The notes beneath the pieces are model-generated. The model did no database searches. It saw only the letters and a program-made list of their open reading frames with translations, and was not told the origin of the DNA. DNA of 64,000 nt, taken from contig JABXKS010000080.1 in the NCBI GenBank assembly GCA_013619125.1, forward strand, positions 28,820 through 92,819, in the 5' to 3' direction. The first letter of the stretch is position 1. The number at the start of each line of letters is the position of its first letter. The position numbers and the translations under genes were made by a program. The stretch is from Clostridiales bacterium. GTDB taxonomy: Bacteria; Bacillota; Clostridia; Tissierellales; GPF-1. Positions 1 through 8,902 of the stretch are shown in pieces.

Positions 1-572
1 AATACGAACCCGATGAACATCTAATGCGCCAGGGAGACCCGGCAGACTATATTTATCATCTGATTAATGGCGAACTCCAATGCTTCGCCATTACAGAAAA
101 AGGGTTGCGCCATATCGTCTATGTCTACCAACCCGGTGAAATTGTAGGTGAAATCGAAGCCTTTACGAACGATCTCATTTTAACTGGTGTGGTTGCAACA
201 AAACCGAGTCGGGTTCACAGGATTGACCGCGCACACTTTTTAAAATGGTTTGACGAATCACCAGAATTTGCCCGCTACATCACCGCACAATTGGGCTCAA
301 AACTGTCAAACACCTTCTCCATCACCTCCATGAACCTGCAATACTCGATCAAGAAACAATTTATGCAGCATCTTTATCACGCCCAACGAAAAAATCTCGG
401 CGCCTTCTATGTCGATAAAAAGGAAATCTCCGCCGTTTTGGGCTGCCATTATCGAAGTATCAATCGAATCGTACAGGATTTGACAGAAGAGGGTTTGATC
501 CAATATCATAAAGGCACATTTCAAATACCGGACTTGGCGTCTTTTCAAGAAGCCTTACGCAAACAAGACTGA
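1..572 (+). CDS. Crp/Fnr-family transcriptional regulator (5'-truncated)
   Basis: The reading frame is open to the window edge (codons from base 3), so the first ATG at 24 is internal and the true start lies outside. What remains is the second half of a cyclic-nucleotide-binding-type beta barrel (GELQCF, then PGEIVGEIEAF) and a C-terminal winged helix (KEISAVLGCHYRSINRIVQDL). It is a tandem paralogue of the next gene: both share SMN(L/M)QYS(I/L)K, FYVDKK and the GCHxRS(I/V)NR recognition helix. The barrel lacks the Arg-Ser/Thr pair that binds cAMP in Crp, so the ligand is unknown. No cysteine cluster typical of Fnr is seen in the visible part. Role inferred: activator or repressor responding to a metabolic or redox signal. 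Confidence 0.85.
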   Translation, partial: YEPDEHLMRQGDPADYIYHLINGELQCFAITEKGLRHIVYVYQPGEIVGEIEAFTNDLILTGVVATKPSRVHRIDRAHFLKWFDESPEFARYITAQLGSKLSNTFSITSMNLQYSIKKQFMQHLYHAQRKNLGAFYVDKKEISAVLGCHYRSINRIVQDLTEEGLIQYHKGTFQIPDLASFQEALRKQD

Positions 573-584
573 AAGGAATCTTTT

Positions 585-1250
585 ATGGATATGCAACGAG
601 AAGGCAGAATGCTTTTAAGCTATAAAGAGCTTCTTGCAATTTGTCCGCCCCATCTAAAGGAAAATCTTACTGTCATCTCTTTTTCCACTGATGACTTTTT
701 CATGGAACAAAACGATGAAAATCCTGGGGTGTTCATTCTCCTTAGCGGAGAAGCCCAGGCCTTTTCCACAACCCCCACAGGCATTCGGCATGTACGATAT
801 ATTCATCATGCCGGAGAAGTAATCGGAGAGATCGAAGCCATCACCAACGGCCCTATTATCTGCTCTGTTGTGGCAACCTCCTCGGGAGAAGCGATCAAAC
901 TAACCGAGGAAACGTATTTAGAACTCATTCGAAGTTCCCCCGATTTTGCCATGTTCGTTGTCAGCCAATTGGCAGGGAGCCTCGCCATTATGTCGACCTA
1001 TACCTCTATGAACATGCAGTACTCCCTGAAACAAAGATTGATGCAATTCTTTTTGCAAAAGCATCAGCAATTTGGAAATCCCTTCTACGTCGACAAAAAA
1101 CTAACGGCAGACCTTTTCGGTTGTCACTTACGCAGCGTCAATCGGGTGGTCAAGGAACTGGAAGCAAAAGAACTCTTGGATTATGAAAAAGGGAAATTCC
1201 GAATTCTCAATGTGGATAAATTTAAAGACGCCTTGGATCACCAGGATTAA
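585..1250 (+). CDS. Crp/Fnr-family transcriptional regulator
   Basis: 221 residues, the usual Crp/Fnr length. Residues about 30-115 form the effector barrel (FILLSGEAQAFS, then GEVIGEIEAIT) and about 150-215 the Crp-type winged helix (LTADLFGCHLRSVNRVVKEL). The start is the ATG after AAGGAAT, 12 bases behind the upstream paralogue, so the two are probably co-transcribed. The phosphate-binding position carries no Arg-Ser/Thr pair, and there is no N-terminal four-cysteine Fnr motif, so neither cAMP nor an Fnr-type iron-sulphur cluster is supported. Its last codons form one arm of a strong terminator. The tandem duplication suggests two regulators with overlapping targets; the convergent polyferredoxin genes next door are possible but unproven targets. 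Confidence 0.87.
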   Translation: MDMQREGRMLLSYKELLAICPPHLKENLTVISFSTDDFFMEQNDENPGVFILLSGEAQAFSTTPTGIRHVRYIHHAGEVIGEIEAITNGPIICSVVATSSGEAIKLTEETYLELIRSSPDFAMFVVSQLAGSLAIMSTYTSMNMQYSLKQRLMQFFLQKHQQFGNPFYVDKKLTADLFGCHLRSVNRVVKELEAKELLDYEKGKFRILNVDKFKDALDHQD

Positions 1251-1269
1251 TGGTGAACAAGGCGTCTTT
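1224..1269. terminator. Bidirectional terminator overlapping the end of the Crp/Fnr gene
   Basis: AAAGACGCCTTG at 1224-1235 pairs perfectly with CAAGGCGTCTTT at 1258-1269, and TCACCA (1238-1243) with TGGTGA (1251-1256). The stop codon lies in the loop. It sits between convergent genes, and A/T tails on both sides suit termination in both directions. Confidence 0.75.
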
Positions 1270-1282
1270 GATTCTGTAACAA

Positions 1283-1993
1283 TTACTTTTCTGCCAACTC
1301 TTGTAGCGTTAATTTTGCCGCTGAAAACGCAACTTCATTTCCGTTGCAGACATCCCGCACCAATTCCCCCTTGGATTCAAATTCACCGATCACCGAAATG
1401 ATCTCTTCTTCCGATAGACCAAGAGCAAAGAGATCTGCCACGGTCGTGTTTCCCTTCACCAAAGGCTCGACATGCTCTTCAACAACCGTTTCTTCTGGAG
1501 CATCTTCATATTGCAATATGATTTCCGGATTCATCACAGGAATAGTTTGCGCCTCTTCTTCTGAGATTTTTCCTTCCCGTTTCAAAAATTCAATCGCGAC
1601 TGGAAACAACCCTTCCTCTCCGGTTTGTTCATAAGGCAATCCCGTATAGCGGGCGACAAAATATCGCACCGATGACGTTCCCATCTCAAATTCACCCTCG
1701 GAAGGATACATCTCCTCAAGCCGTTTCAACTGAAAACTCTCAGGATTCTCCGTGACCCAAAAAACCTCGCCCAACGTTTCCGCCGTGATCGGAAACACTT
1801 TCTCGATATCCCCAAAGGTATAAGATCCGCGAATATCCGCTGGGTCTGCTTCCCCAGCAAACTCCCCACTCTGAATCTTTACAGGAACCTTGGACGACTC
1901 CGTTTTCCATAGCCCCAAAGCGTCGCTGACAAAGACGCCCCCGAATAAAATGACAACAACAAGAATTGCTATGCTTTTCTGATTAAGCTTCAT
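1283..1993 (-). CDS. Membrane-anchored protein, partner of the polyferredoxin
   Basis: 236 residues with one N-terminal hydrophobic segment (about 7-26) and no lipobox, so probably an anchored extracytoplasmic protein. The body carries a GSYTFGDIEKVFPI motif (about 56-69) and a later TTVADLFALGLSEEEI stretch (about 183-198). Similar short helical motifs occur in C-terminal extensions of NapH-type iron-sulphur proteins in clostridia (recalled, not searched). The ATG follows GGAGGGATCAAGG and overlaps the end of the upstream iron-sulphur gene by 11 bases, so the pair is translationally coupled and likely one complex. No cofactor motif is visible; cysteine is nearly absent, so it probably carries no cluster itself. 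Function unknown beyond this association. Confidence 0.7.
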   Translation of the reverse strand: MKLNQKSIAILVVVILFGGVFVSDALGLWKTESSKVPVKIQSGEFAGEADPADIRGSYTFGDIEKVFPITAETLGEVFWVTENPESFQLKRLEEMYPSEGEFEMGTSSVRYFVARYTGLPYEQTGEEGLFPVAIEFLKREGKISEEEAQTIPVMNPEIILQYEDAPEETVVEEHVEPLVKGNTTVADLFALGLSEEEIISVIGEFESKGELVRDVCNGNEVAFSAAKLTLQELAEK

Positions 1994-2795
1994 CCTTGAT
2001 CCCTCCCAACAATTGAACAGTTTCTGGAATGGGACAGGCTGCTTCCGATGTGCATTCCATGCAGCTGATGCATCTTAAATCGCGAACCTTTCCCGAAGTC
2101 GATACTTCAATTCCCATGGGGCAAACCGAATCGCATTGTTTGCAATCGACACAGGTTTTGGCATTTCTTCGAATCGTAAAGATTCGGAATTTATTCGTAA
2201 TCCCCAAAAAAGCACCATATGGGCATGCGTATCGACACCATGGCCGCTCAACAATCAACGACAGTCCAAGAACCGCTAATAAAATAATGATTGCCGAGAT
2301 CGCAACCTCTCCCGTCCAAAATTGGAATAAGGCATAGTATGGATCAACTGTAGAGAATACCAAATCAAACGACAAAGCCGTCACAATAAGAACCCAAGCC
2401 AAAACACCATACCGAAGCAATCCCAAAAGGCGATCTGCCTTCTTGGGAATTAGACGATTGTATCTCTTTCCAAAAATCTTCCGTCCAATTTTTCCAACCC
2501 ATTCTTGAATTGATCCCAACGGACAGACCCAGCCGCAAAATGCCGGTCCCACCAACACACTAAGGAATAGAACCAACCCCATCAGAACCAAGGATGATTC
2601 ATGGATCTTTTTAATCATAGCCCCATCTGTTATATATGTATACAAGGTGACAACGCCACCAAATGGACAGATCGCATGGAGCGATGCATTTGACAACCAG
2701 GCAATGCCGCCCCCAGCTTCAGTCAACCCATGATTCACAGCAATTGCCGCAATAAAAAGAAAAAAACCAATTTGTATCCACCGTCTATTCTTCAT
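1983..2795 (-). CDS. NapH/YccM-like membrane polyferredoxin
   Basis: 270 residues with several membrane segments followed by a cytoplasmic ferredoxin domain. CGWVCP (Cys87, Cys91) and CRYACP (Cys187, Cys191) are the loop motifs of NapH-family quinol dehydrogenases. Two 4Fe-4S sets follow at Cys215/218/221/225 and Cys242/245/248/254; the second set has unusual spacing (CISCMECTSEAACP). Such proteins pass electrons between a membrane quinol or flavin partner and redox enzymes. The start ATG follows AAGGAGG. The coupled downstream gene is its likely partner. No terminal reductase is adjacent, so the electron donor and acceptor are unknown. Confidence 0.85.
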   Translation of the reverse strand: MKNRRWIQIGFFLFIAAIAVNHGLTEAGGGIAWLSNASLHAICPFGGVVTLYTYITDGAMIKKIHESSLVLMGLVLFLSVLVGPAFCGWVCPLGSIQEWVGKIGRKIFGKRYNRLIPKKADRLLGLLRYGVLAWVLIVTALSFDLVFSTVDPYYALFQFWTGEVAISAIIILLAVLGLSLIVERPWCRYACPYGAFLGITNKFRIFTIRRNAKTCVDCKQCDSVCPMGIEVSTSGKVRDLRCISCMECTSEAACPIPETVQLLGGIKDEA

Positions 2796-2854
2796 AAAAA
2801 CCTCCTTATTCTACCAATATACTCGAAGTATGTGGCAGTTCTGTGACAAAAAAT

Positions 2855-2897
2855 AAGTGCAGGGCGAATATCTATTATTGATATTCACCCTGCACTT
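2855..2897 (-). terminator. Terminator after the LuxR-type regulator
   Basis: A 17-bp stem with one mismatch (AAGTGCAGGGCGAATAT against ATATTCACCCTGCACTT) with a 9-base loop, followed on the minus strand by a T-run. It lies 66 bases beyond the regulator's stop codon. Confidence 0.8.
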
Positions 2898-2962
2898 TGC
2901 ACAGCAACCCACTCTATCAATTGCAGAGCGGTCGATTCTCATGACTCACAGCTACATTTCGG

Positions 2963-5437
2963 TTATAGAATATTCAATACCAAACACTTCTTAACCGCCA
3001 ACGTCCTCCCCTTAACACCCAGTTTCTTGTAAATTGCAGATACATGCTTTTTAATCGTGATCTCTGCCAGATACAATTCAGTCGCAATCTCTCGATTGCT
3101 CTTCCCTTCGAGTATTAATTTCATAATCTCTTTTTCTTTGGGTGTCAGGACAATTGCTTTCCCGAACATTGTACTTGCCTTCTTCAGATTATCATAATAT
3201 TGGTTCATCGCCTTCATCACTTTTCTCACATACAAATCTGTTTGATTTCGATTTTGATATTGCTCCATCAGCTCATAAAGATCCCTCGTATATTCACAGA
3301 ACGGTAAAACTACACTGTCCTCTTTTGCATAATTCAGAGCAGATTCAAGAGAACCAACCGCCGCATCATAGCCATACAAATGGAACTTAGCAATCGCATC
3401 AAGTATAAAACCATGAATATACCCAAAAATATGATTGAATTTACGAAATACAGGGCTCATTTCCTCAACCAGCATTTCCAGCTTGACATATTCTTCATGC
3501 AAAAGAAGTGATTGGCCCGCAACAATATAATCAAACCCCCTTCCCCCGTACAAACCTTCACGATCGCCGATCTCATTATTTTTCAGCCATCCGACAATCC
3601 CACGTTCATCCTCAAGAAGATAATCGACATACCCCATTGCAAGATCAAACGAACATGTAAGAACAGATCGAGAGCTTTGGTCTCGCTCTACTTTCATTTC
3701 GACAATGGATTCCATCGCCAACTCTGGGTTGCCACTGGCAATATAGCTTCGGATCAATGCAAATCGGGCACATAGCAGAAAATCCGTCCGCCCGCTCTTT
3801 AGGGCTTTGCAGATCGCCTTTTCTACTTGGACAATGGCTTGCTTAAAATCACAGGTTTCCAAATAAAATTCCGTCATAACCTGATCGGCAAGCCCTGCGC
3901 CACCCTCCCCGACAACAGACTCATCTGCACCATAGCTACGGTTGATATAGTTTGCAGTCTCTTGCAATCCTCCCGACGTTTTATGGTACATATACAAAAG
4001 ATGAATTGAACCATAGAAAGCATTCCACTCCATACTGGAAAGAACCGATATTCCCTGCAGCCAGTTGAATGCTTTTTTATGATGATCATGCATTTTATAG
4101 ATATTATTAAATTCAAGATCACTCTTTGCCATTTCAATTTCACCATGAATCCAGTTCCACATATCGGGTGATAAATCCTGCCGACCATTGATAGAGGACT
4201 CTATTCCCTTCACCATCTGTTTTCCATCATCGCGATTAATATGCGTTAAATAATATCTAATATACTTGATATAGGCAATGGGGAACTGCAACTTGAGTTC
4301 CTCTGAGATCTCAGAAAATATTGCAGCTACCATCTTTGGATTGTTCTCCATCAACTCCATGCTTTTCGGTTTTTCTAACACACCCAATATTTGTTCATAC
4401 GCCCCTGCCATCAACAGTTGCTTTAAGCCGTTGATCGGTTCACCTCGCCGCATGAGGCATTCTCCGGCTCGTTGATGTACCCTACACTTTTCAGCTTGAT
4501 CAAAGGTCGTTTCAAATCGTCGATTCAGAACCACACGAAACATCTTTTGAAATTTATAACCATTCGCATCATGCTTGTACATGACCAATCCGCAATCTTC
4601 GCAAACAGAACGAATCGCGTTCCGGTCTGGTCCGTCGACAACATGCACCGCTTGCTCCAAGGTAAATCCGCCAAGCACCGACAATTTCATCAGCATGCAC
4701 AGACCGTCATCCGATAAACCTTCGGCGATTGCATTTTCGATTAACCGTTCCAAACTGGAACCGAATTCAAACTTCCCATATTGTATGTAATGATGCATCA
4801 GCAAATGTACCGCAGTGATCCACCCTTCCGATCTCTCGTATATTTGATCAATCATCGACTTGCTTGGAAACACCTGATTAATCGAGAGAAGCGCTTTAAT
4901 CTCTTCTTTTGTCATTAGCCAGACATCCGAATCAATGATTTTGCAAAACCCTTTCAGTTCAAGATCATCCACCTGCAGATTCAAGGAACTTCTCGACACA
5001 ACAATAAGCGAGACATTCGCGATTCGATGCCGAATCAACATCTCGATAAATTGATCGAAGGCTTCACTTTTCACATGATGATAATCATCGATAACAATGA
5101 TGATCCTCTCGTTCGCTGAATACTTTTCAATGAGTCGGAATACCTTGTTCTGCTGCAATTGATTCAAAGGAAATCCCATTTGATGCAATTGCTCACCAAA
5201 TTTAGGATCGCCTCTTGCGATCTGGTCTACCACCAAATTCCATAACAATTGTGGAGACTCTTCATCTTGGTGGATCGTAAGCCAGATGTGTTTCCCTCGA
5301 ACATTTTCAAGAAACGCCTTAACTGCTGTGGTTTTTCCGAATCCCATCGGCGCAACAATCATGGTTAGCGGATATTCCAGCGCATCCTCTAACTGCTTGT
5401 TTCCACGGTTGCGTTGAAGGATAGCTCTTTTTTTCAT
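2963..5437 (-). CDS. MalT-like LuxR-family ATPase regulator
   Basis: 824 residues from the ATG at 5437, preceded by GGGGATTG; a longer reading from a TTG at 5521 would start inside a TTGACA promoter-like box and is less likely. Domain order fits the LAL/MalT group of STAND ATPases: P-loop APMGFGKTT (29-37), Walker B IIIVIDDYHH (Asp117-Asp118), a long helical repeat region of TPR/MalT type (about 330-740), and a C-terminal LuxR helix-turn-helix (TPKEKEIMKLILEGKSNREI, about 765-823). Such proteins bind a small inducer and ATP and activate transcription as oligomers. It is transcribed alone. The inducer and targets are not deducible; the neighbouring secreted protein is one possibility. Confidence 0.87.
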   Translation of the reverse strand: MKKRAILQRNRGNKQLEDALEYPLTMIVAPMGFGKTTAVKAFLENVRGKHIWLTIHQDEESPQLLWNLVVDQIARGDPKFGEQLHQMGFPLNQLQQNKVFRLIEKYSANERIIIVIDDYHHVKSEAFDQFIEMLIRHRIANVSLIVVSRSSLNLQVDDLELKGFCKIIDSDVWLMTKEEIKALLSINQVFPSKSMIDQIYERSEGWITAVHLLMHHYIQYGKFEFGSSLERLIENAIAEGLSDDGLCMLMKLSVLGGFTLEQAVHVVDGPDRNAIRSVCEDCGLVMYKHDANGYKFQKMFRVVLNRRFETTFDQAEKCRVHQRAGECLMRRGEPINGLKQLLMAGAYEQILGVLEKPKSMELMENNPKMVAAIFSEISEELKLQFPIAYIKYIRYYLTHINRDDGKQMVKGIESSINGRQDLSPDMWNWIHGEIEMAKSDLEFNNIYKMHDHHKKAFNWLQGISVLSSMEWNAFYGSIHLLYMYHKTSGGLQETANYINRSYGADESVVGEGGAGLADQVMTEFYLETCDFKQAIVQVEKAICKALKSGRTDFLLCARFALIRSYIASGNPELAMESIVEMKVERDQSSRSVLTCSFDLAMGYVDYLLEDERGIVGWLKNNEIGDREGLYGGRGFDYIVAGQSLLLHEEYVKLEMLVEEMSPVFRKFNHIFGYIHGFILDAIAKFHLYGYDAAVGSLESALNYAKEDSVVLPFCEYTRDLYELMEQYQNRNQTDLYVRKVMKAMNQYYDNLKKASTMFGKAIVLTPKEKEIMKLILEGKSNREIATELYLAEITIKKHVSAIYKKLGVKGRTLAVKKCLVLNIL

Positions 5438-5799
5438 TACACTCAATCCCCAAATGATTACTCTATATTCACAATATCTTCTTCGTTTTGTCAGATCCGT
5501 GATATGACTATTCGCTGTCAAACTTTAAAAATGATAATCCCACAAAGTATCATACCCGTCCAGATAGCTCAACATAGTGTAAAAATAAAATACATTTTTT
5601 GTATTTTAACAACTATATCATTATATTTTAAACATATCACCGAGTAACCTTTCGATTAATCTAAACAAAAAAACGTCAACAAATGTCAACGTTTTTCTGT
5701 TTGGATGTAAAATAGACACTATTCAAATCTCATCAATTGTAACAAATCTGATTTCTAAATCAATATTCACCTTCTCCTTTTTTAACCAATCTCAATGGC
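5438..5799. other. AT-rich intergenic region upstream of the LuxR-type regulator
   Basis: 362 bases with no gene. It holds a small hairpin (AAAATACA at 5587-5594 with TGTATTTT at 5600-5607) and the terminator of the secreted-protein gene. A TTGACA on the minus strand at 5521-5516 could be a -35 box for the regulator but has no good -10 at normal spacing. Confidence 0.5.
5670..5695 (-). terminator. Probable terminator of the secreted-protein gene
   Basis: AAAACGT at 5670-5676 pairs with ACGTTTT at 5689-5695 and ends in T-runs on both strands. The stem is short, so support is moderate. Confidence 0.5.
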
Positions 5800-6399
5800 C
5801 TAATCACAGATGATGATTCTGCGCCATCGAAAGTGACCGCATTGACAAATAACTTCGAGCTCGCTTGCACCGACTTCGACACACCACTCTTGATACCCCG
5901 AATCATTACTTGAATCAATATCTAGCCAAACATCAAGCAACCCGTCATTGGCAATGAGTTCAACTGGAACATCAAATTCCGTGGTGCTCCACTCGCTACC
6001 TTTTCCCTCAAGATAACCCAAGGAAACACCGTCTGCAAATACTTCATCCATTTCAGGATCTGACAGATAATCAGCGTCAACATCAAACGCCTTAATTCTT
6101 AGTTTCGCCGATACAATGTGCAGCATAGGCAGATAATAGAATGGAACATTATGCTGCCAGCCAAAATCTTGATTGAACCATCTACACTCACCAAATTCCT
6201 CTACGTCGTCCAAATCTTGGAAATACACGCAGTAAGGGCGATCTGGCATGCAGTGCCTAAACTTCGGCGGTTCCGGTCGTGGCATACATTCCATTTCCGG
6301 AGTGTCAAATGCAAACGCACTCGTTGATAATGCAAACAACATAGTTAAACACAAAGCAATTAATAGTGTTGTCTTTTTCTTTGATTTCAAAATCTTCAT
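5800..6399 (-). CDS. Small secreted beta-sandwich-like protein
   Basis: 199 residues with a clear signal peptide (MKILKSKKK, hydrophobic core about 11-28, cut near SAFA-F). The mature part has an Asp/Glu-rich region (LRIKAFDVDADYLSDPEMDE, then FADGVSLGYLEGKGSEWSTT, then LLDVWLDIDSS) that resembles the calcium-binding-like jelly-roll repeats of PEP-CTERM and choice-of-anchor exported proteins; this is pattern recall. Five or more cysteines, including ICQCGH near the C-terminus, could form disulphides or bind metal. The ATG follows GAGGAGG. No sorting signal or membrane anchor is seen, so it is probably released or surface-associated. It is a single-gene unit between a LuxR-type regulator and the patatin gene. 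Function unknown. Confidence 0.7.
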   Translation of the reverse strand: MKILKSKKKTTLLIALCLTMLFALSTSAFAFDTPEMECMPRPEPPKFRHCMPDRPYCVYFQDLDDVEEFGECRWFNQDFGWQHNVPFYYLPMLHIVSAKLRIKAFDVDADYLSDPEMDEVFADGVSLGYLEGKGSEWSTTEFDVPVELIANDGLLDVWLDIDSSNDSGYQEWCVEVGASELEVICQCGHFRWRRIIICD

Positions 6400-6703
6400 C
6401 TTTACCTCCTCATTTATTCATTAATGAATCGATTCACCATTATTGTAGTTTGTTTTTGCAGACAAGTCTATTATACAACCGTATAATTCGTATTATGTAA
6501 ACACATCTTTAAATTTTCTCTATCTATATAAACCTGTGAATTTTATCCTTTCTCTGCTCTGCAAATCTATATTGAAATTCCTCTCCTTTCAATCCCAATT
6601 TGCATAATGGCTGCCGCTCTGCATAAAAAAGCCACTTCATCACTGAAGTGGCTTTCGAATACTGAATTCTTTCTAAATTGAAGATCCTTTTCATACTATA
6701 CGC
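6400..6703. other. Intergenic region with palindromes upstream of the secreted-protein gene
   Basis: 304 bases without a gene. ATTCATTAATGAAT (6416-6429) is a perfect palindrome overlapping a second, GAATCGATTC (6426-6435), both in the leader of the secreted-protein gene. A TATAAT on the minus strand at 6475-6470 may be its -10 box. The patatin terminator is at the far end. Confidence 0.45.
6628..6655 (-). terminator. Terminator of the esterase-patatin pair
   Basis: AAAGCCACTTCA pairs with TGAAGTGGCTTT around a 4-base loop and runs into a six-T tract on the minus strand. It lies about 50 bases past the patatin stop. Confidence 0.85.
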
Positions 6704-7906
6704 TTAACAAAAGACATGTTTCATAATCTGATAGAACAGTTCTTCCCTCACCTGCTTGCTGACAATGCCCCCGTATGGAATCTTGCGGACAAAGCTAGAA
6801 ACGTCGGATGTTTCTTTCGTCTCGTAACGATCACAGACCAAGCGATAAAAATCGCTAAATTCATAGATTTCAAACCGCGGAATCTCAAGTTGCGCGGCAA
6901 CGTGATCCAAAAGGCGAATTGCAATTTCATCGTAATCGTCCTTTGCATCCACCTCCAAATACCGAGCAACCATGGGAATCACCTTCTCCAAAAGAAGACG
7001 CTTTGCCGGCATATCCTCGTCAAGCCCCATCTCTTCTGCGATATTTTGAATGACCTCATCTTCAAGAGCAAACAAGTAATTTAAGATATCACCGGCCGTT
7101 CGATCCATTCGCAAATAGTAGCGATCTCCCCGCAATTTTTGAAAATGACGATAGACATCATAATACCCCAACTGAAGGTTGTGGTGCGTTTTTTCCTGAG
7201 TGAAATCAAAAGTCCCTCCCAGATTTTCTCTTGGCGCGATTTCAATCATGTTGACGCGGCCTGTATCATATCGCTGCTTCATGCCCATTCCAAAGATTCG
7301 AATCGCAATGATGTTCACATATCCCCGGCGCATCAACAAATTAATCGGTAGATTGTCGTACATCCCGCCATCCGTGAATTTTTTTCCGAGCAAGGGTTCA
7401 TTTTTAAAAGCAGGGTGATTGGCGCTCGCCAATACATACTCCGAAATTTCTCCAGGTGGGATTTCATTTTTATACAATTCCAGCGCCTTGAAATCCGTCA
7501 AGGAAATAGTCACCAAGCCAAAATCCACAGGGGAACGCCGTAACTTTTCTTCATCGAGATATTCCATAACCAAGGCTTTTAATGGTGCCGTTTCAATTCC
7601 GCCGTCCTTAACAATCCTCGTAATCCTCGTTCGTATGGTTTTCCAATCTTCCCTCTCTAATTGCAGATTCACCAATTTCTCATACTCGGAATCCGTCATG
7701 TCCACAACCAGCGATGGTTTCATGTTTTCCCATAATTCATAGGCTCGTTTAAAATCACCTTGGGCGATCATCGCTCCATTCAAAGCGCCAACCGAGGTTC
7801 CCGCAACCGCTTCAAATTCAAATCCCAATTCATAAAGCGCCTTCACCGCACCAATTTGATACGCTCCTTTTGCGCCGCCACCTTCTAATGCCAATGCATA
7901 TCGCAT
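6704..7906 (-). CDS. Patatin-like phospholipase
   Basis: 400 residues. The patatin fold is shown by the oxyanion loop GGGAKGAYQIG (9-19), the nucleophile elbow GTSVG with Ser38, and the Asp-Gly-Gly of the catalytic dyad (Asp179). The family hydrolyses acyl esters of phospholipids or other lipids. There is no signal peptide, so it acts in the cytosol or on the inner membrane face. The C-terminal 170 residues are not recognised. Its ribosome site CAGGAGGG lies inside the last codons of the upstream esterase, whose stop is 2 bases before this ATG, so the two are coupled. The substrate is not deducible. Confidence 0.88.
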   Translation of the reverse strand: MRYALALEGGGAKGAYQIGAVKALYELGFEFEAVAGTSVGALNGAMIAQGDFKRAYELWENMKPSLVVDMTDSEYEKLVNLQLEREDWKTIRTRITRIVKDGGIETAPLKALVMEYLDEEKLRRSPVDFGLVTISLTDFKALELYKNEIPPGEISEYVLASANHPAFKNEPLLGKKFTDGGMYDNLPINLLMRRGYVNIIAIRIFGMGMKQRYDTGRVNMIEIAPRENLGGTFDFTQEKTHHNLQLGYYDVYRHFQKLRGDRYYLRMDRTAGDILNYLFALEDEVIQNIAEEMGLDEDMPAKRLLLEKVIPMVARYLEVDAKDDYDEIAIRLLDHVAAQLEIPRFEIYEFSDFYRLVCDRYETKETSDVSSFVRKIPYGGIVSKQVREELFYQIMKHVFC

Positions 7907-7908
7907 GC

Positions 7909-8688
7909 CTAGCCCTCCTGTTTCTCAATTGGTAGCCACGCCAACACCCGTTGAATATTCCGATCCCAAAAATCCCACTTGTGCATGCCCGGCTCTTCAA
8001 ATACCTTCACCTGAATATCCTGAGACTGTAACCCTTCCAAAAAATGCAGATGGCTGGGATACAAAAAATCTTCCGTGCCGCATAATACGAAAAGTTCTGG
8101 CAAGTCACCTCGTGTTTTTGCTTGCTTCATCAGGGTAAATAAATCATTGGGACTTCCTTCGAATCGATCTAAATCTCCAAAGATATTTTCCATCTCCGGA
8201 CGAATTGCATCCATTTCCGGTGCTCCCTGTGAAATCTGATATTGATAAAAAAGATCCACCGCGCCAGAAAGGCTGGCAGCATAACTAAATCGATCCGGAC
8301 AGCCCAATGCCCATTTCATGGCGCCATAGCCACCCATGGACAAACCGGCGACGAATCGATCTTCTCTTCTTTTTGACAATGGAAAATAATACTCCATCAT
8401 CGTGGGCAATTCCTCTGAAAGAAAGGTCCAATAGGGATAGCCAACCGCCATATCCGTATAAAAGCTTCGATGCACCTCCGGCATAACAATCGCAATCTTA
8501 TACTCCGATGCATAACGCTCAATTGCTGTTTTTCTAGACCAAGAACTATAATTCCCCGAGAGCCCGTGCAATAGATACAAGGTGGGTAATTCTGACGGCA
8601 GGGTTTCAACCTGATCCGGAAGAATCACATTGACGGACATCTCGAGATCCAATATTTTTGAATCAATTTGGCAATGAAGTAAGGCCAT
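7909..8688 (-). CDS. Alpha/beta-hydrolase esterase (tributyrin esterase / esterase D type)
   Basis: 259 residues of the esterase D family, which contains FrmB/EstA-like carboxylesterases. The triad is visible: Ser117 in GLSMGG, Asp207 in CGTEDF and His236 in GMHKWDFW. The HGLSG motif (41-45) provides the oxyanion hole. Typical substrates are short-chain acyl esters or S-formylglutathione; no formaldehyde-oxidation genes are nearby, so a general short-chain esterase is more likely. There is no signal peptide. It is first of a two-gene unit with the patatin-like phospholipase, suggesting combined acyl-ester hydrolysis. Confidence 0.87.
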   Translation of the reverse strand: MALLHCQIDSKILDLEMSVNVILPDQVETLPSELPTLYLLHGLSGNYSSWSRKTAIERYASEYKIAIVMPEVHRSFYTDMAVGYPYWTFLSEELPTMMEYYFPLSKRREDRFVAGLSMGGYGAMKWALGCPDRFSYAASLSGAVDLFYQYQISQGAPEMDAIRPEMENIFGDLDRFEGSPNDLFTLMKQAKTRGDLPELFVLCGTEDFLYPSHLHFLEGLQSQDIQVKVFEEPGMHKWDFWDRNIQRVLAWLPIEKQEG

Positions 8689-8902
8689 TTCTCTTCCTCC
8701 TCGTAGTTTTTCTGCTTTTTTTCAGTATAGCAGATTCCTGAATTTGAACCAAAATGCACGAAAACTTGCACAAAACATCAAAATGCAAGTATCCTTTGTC
8801 AACCATTCATTATGAAAACATTTTCACAATGCGTTTTTTAACCACTTTACCAAAATAAAGCAGTCTCAACACCTTGAATTCAAGGGATTTATGCATGTTT
8901 TC

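Noticed and set aside
5438..5521. TTG-start extension of the MalT-like regulator
   Set aside because: The TTG lies inside a TTGACA promoter-like box and has no ribosome site; the ATG at 5437 has GGGGATTG upstream.
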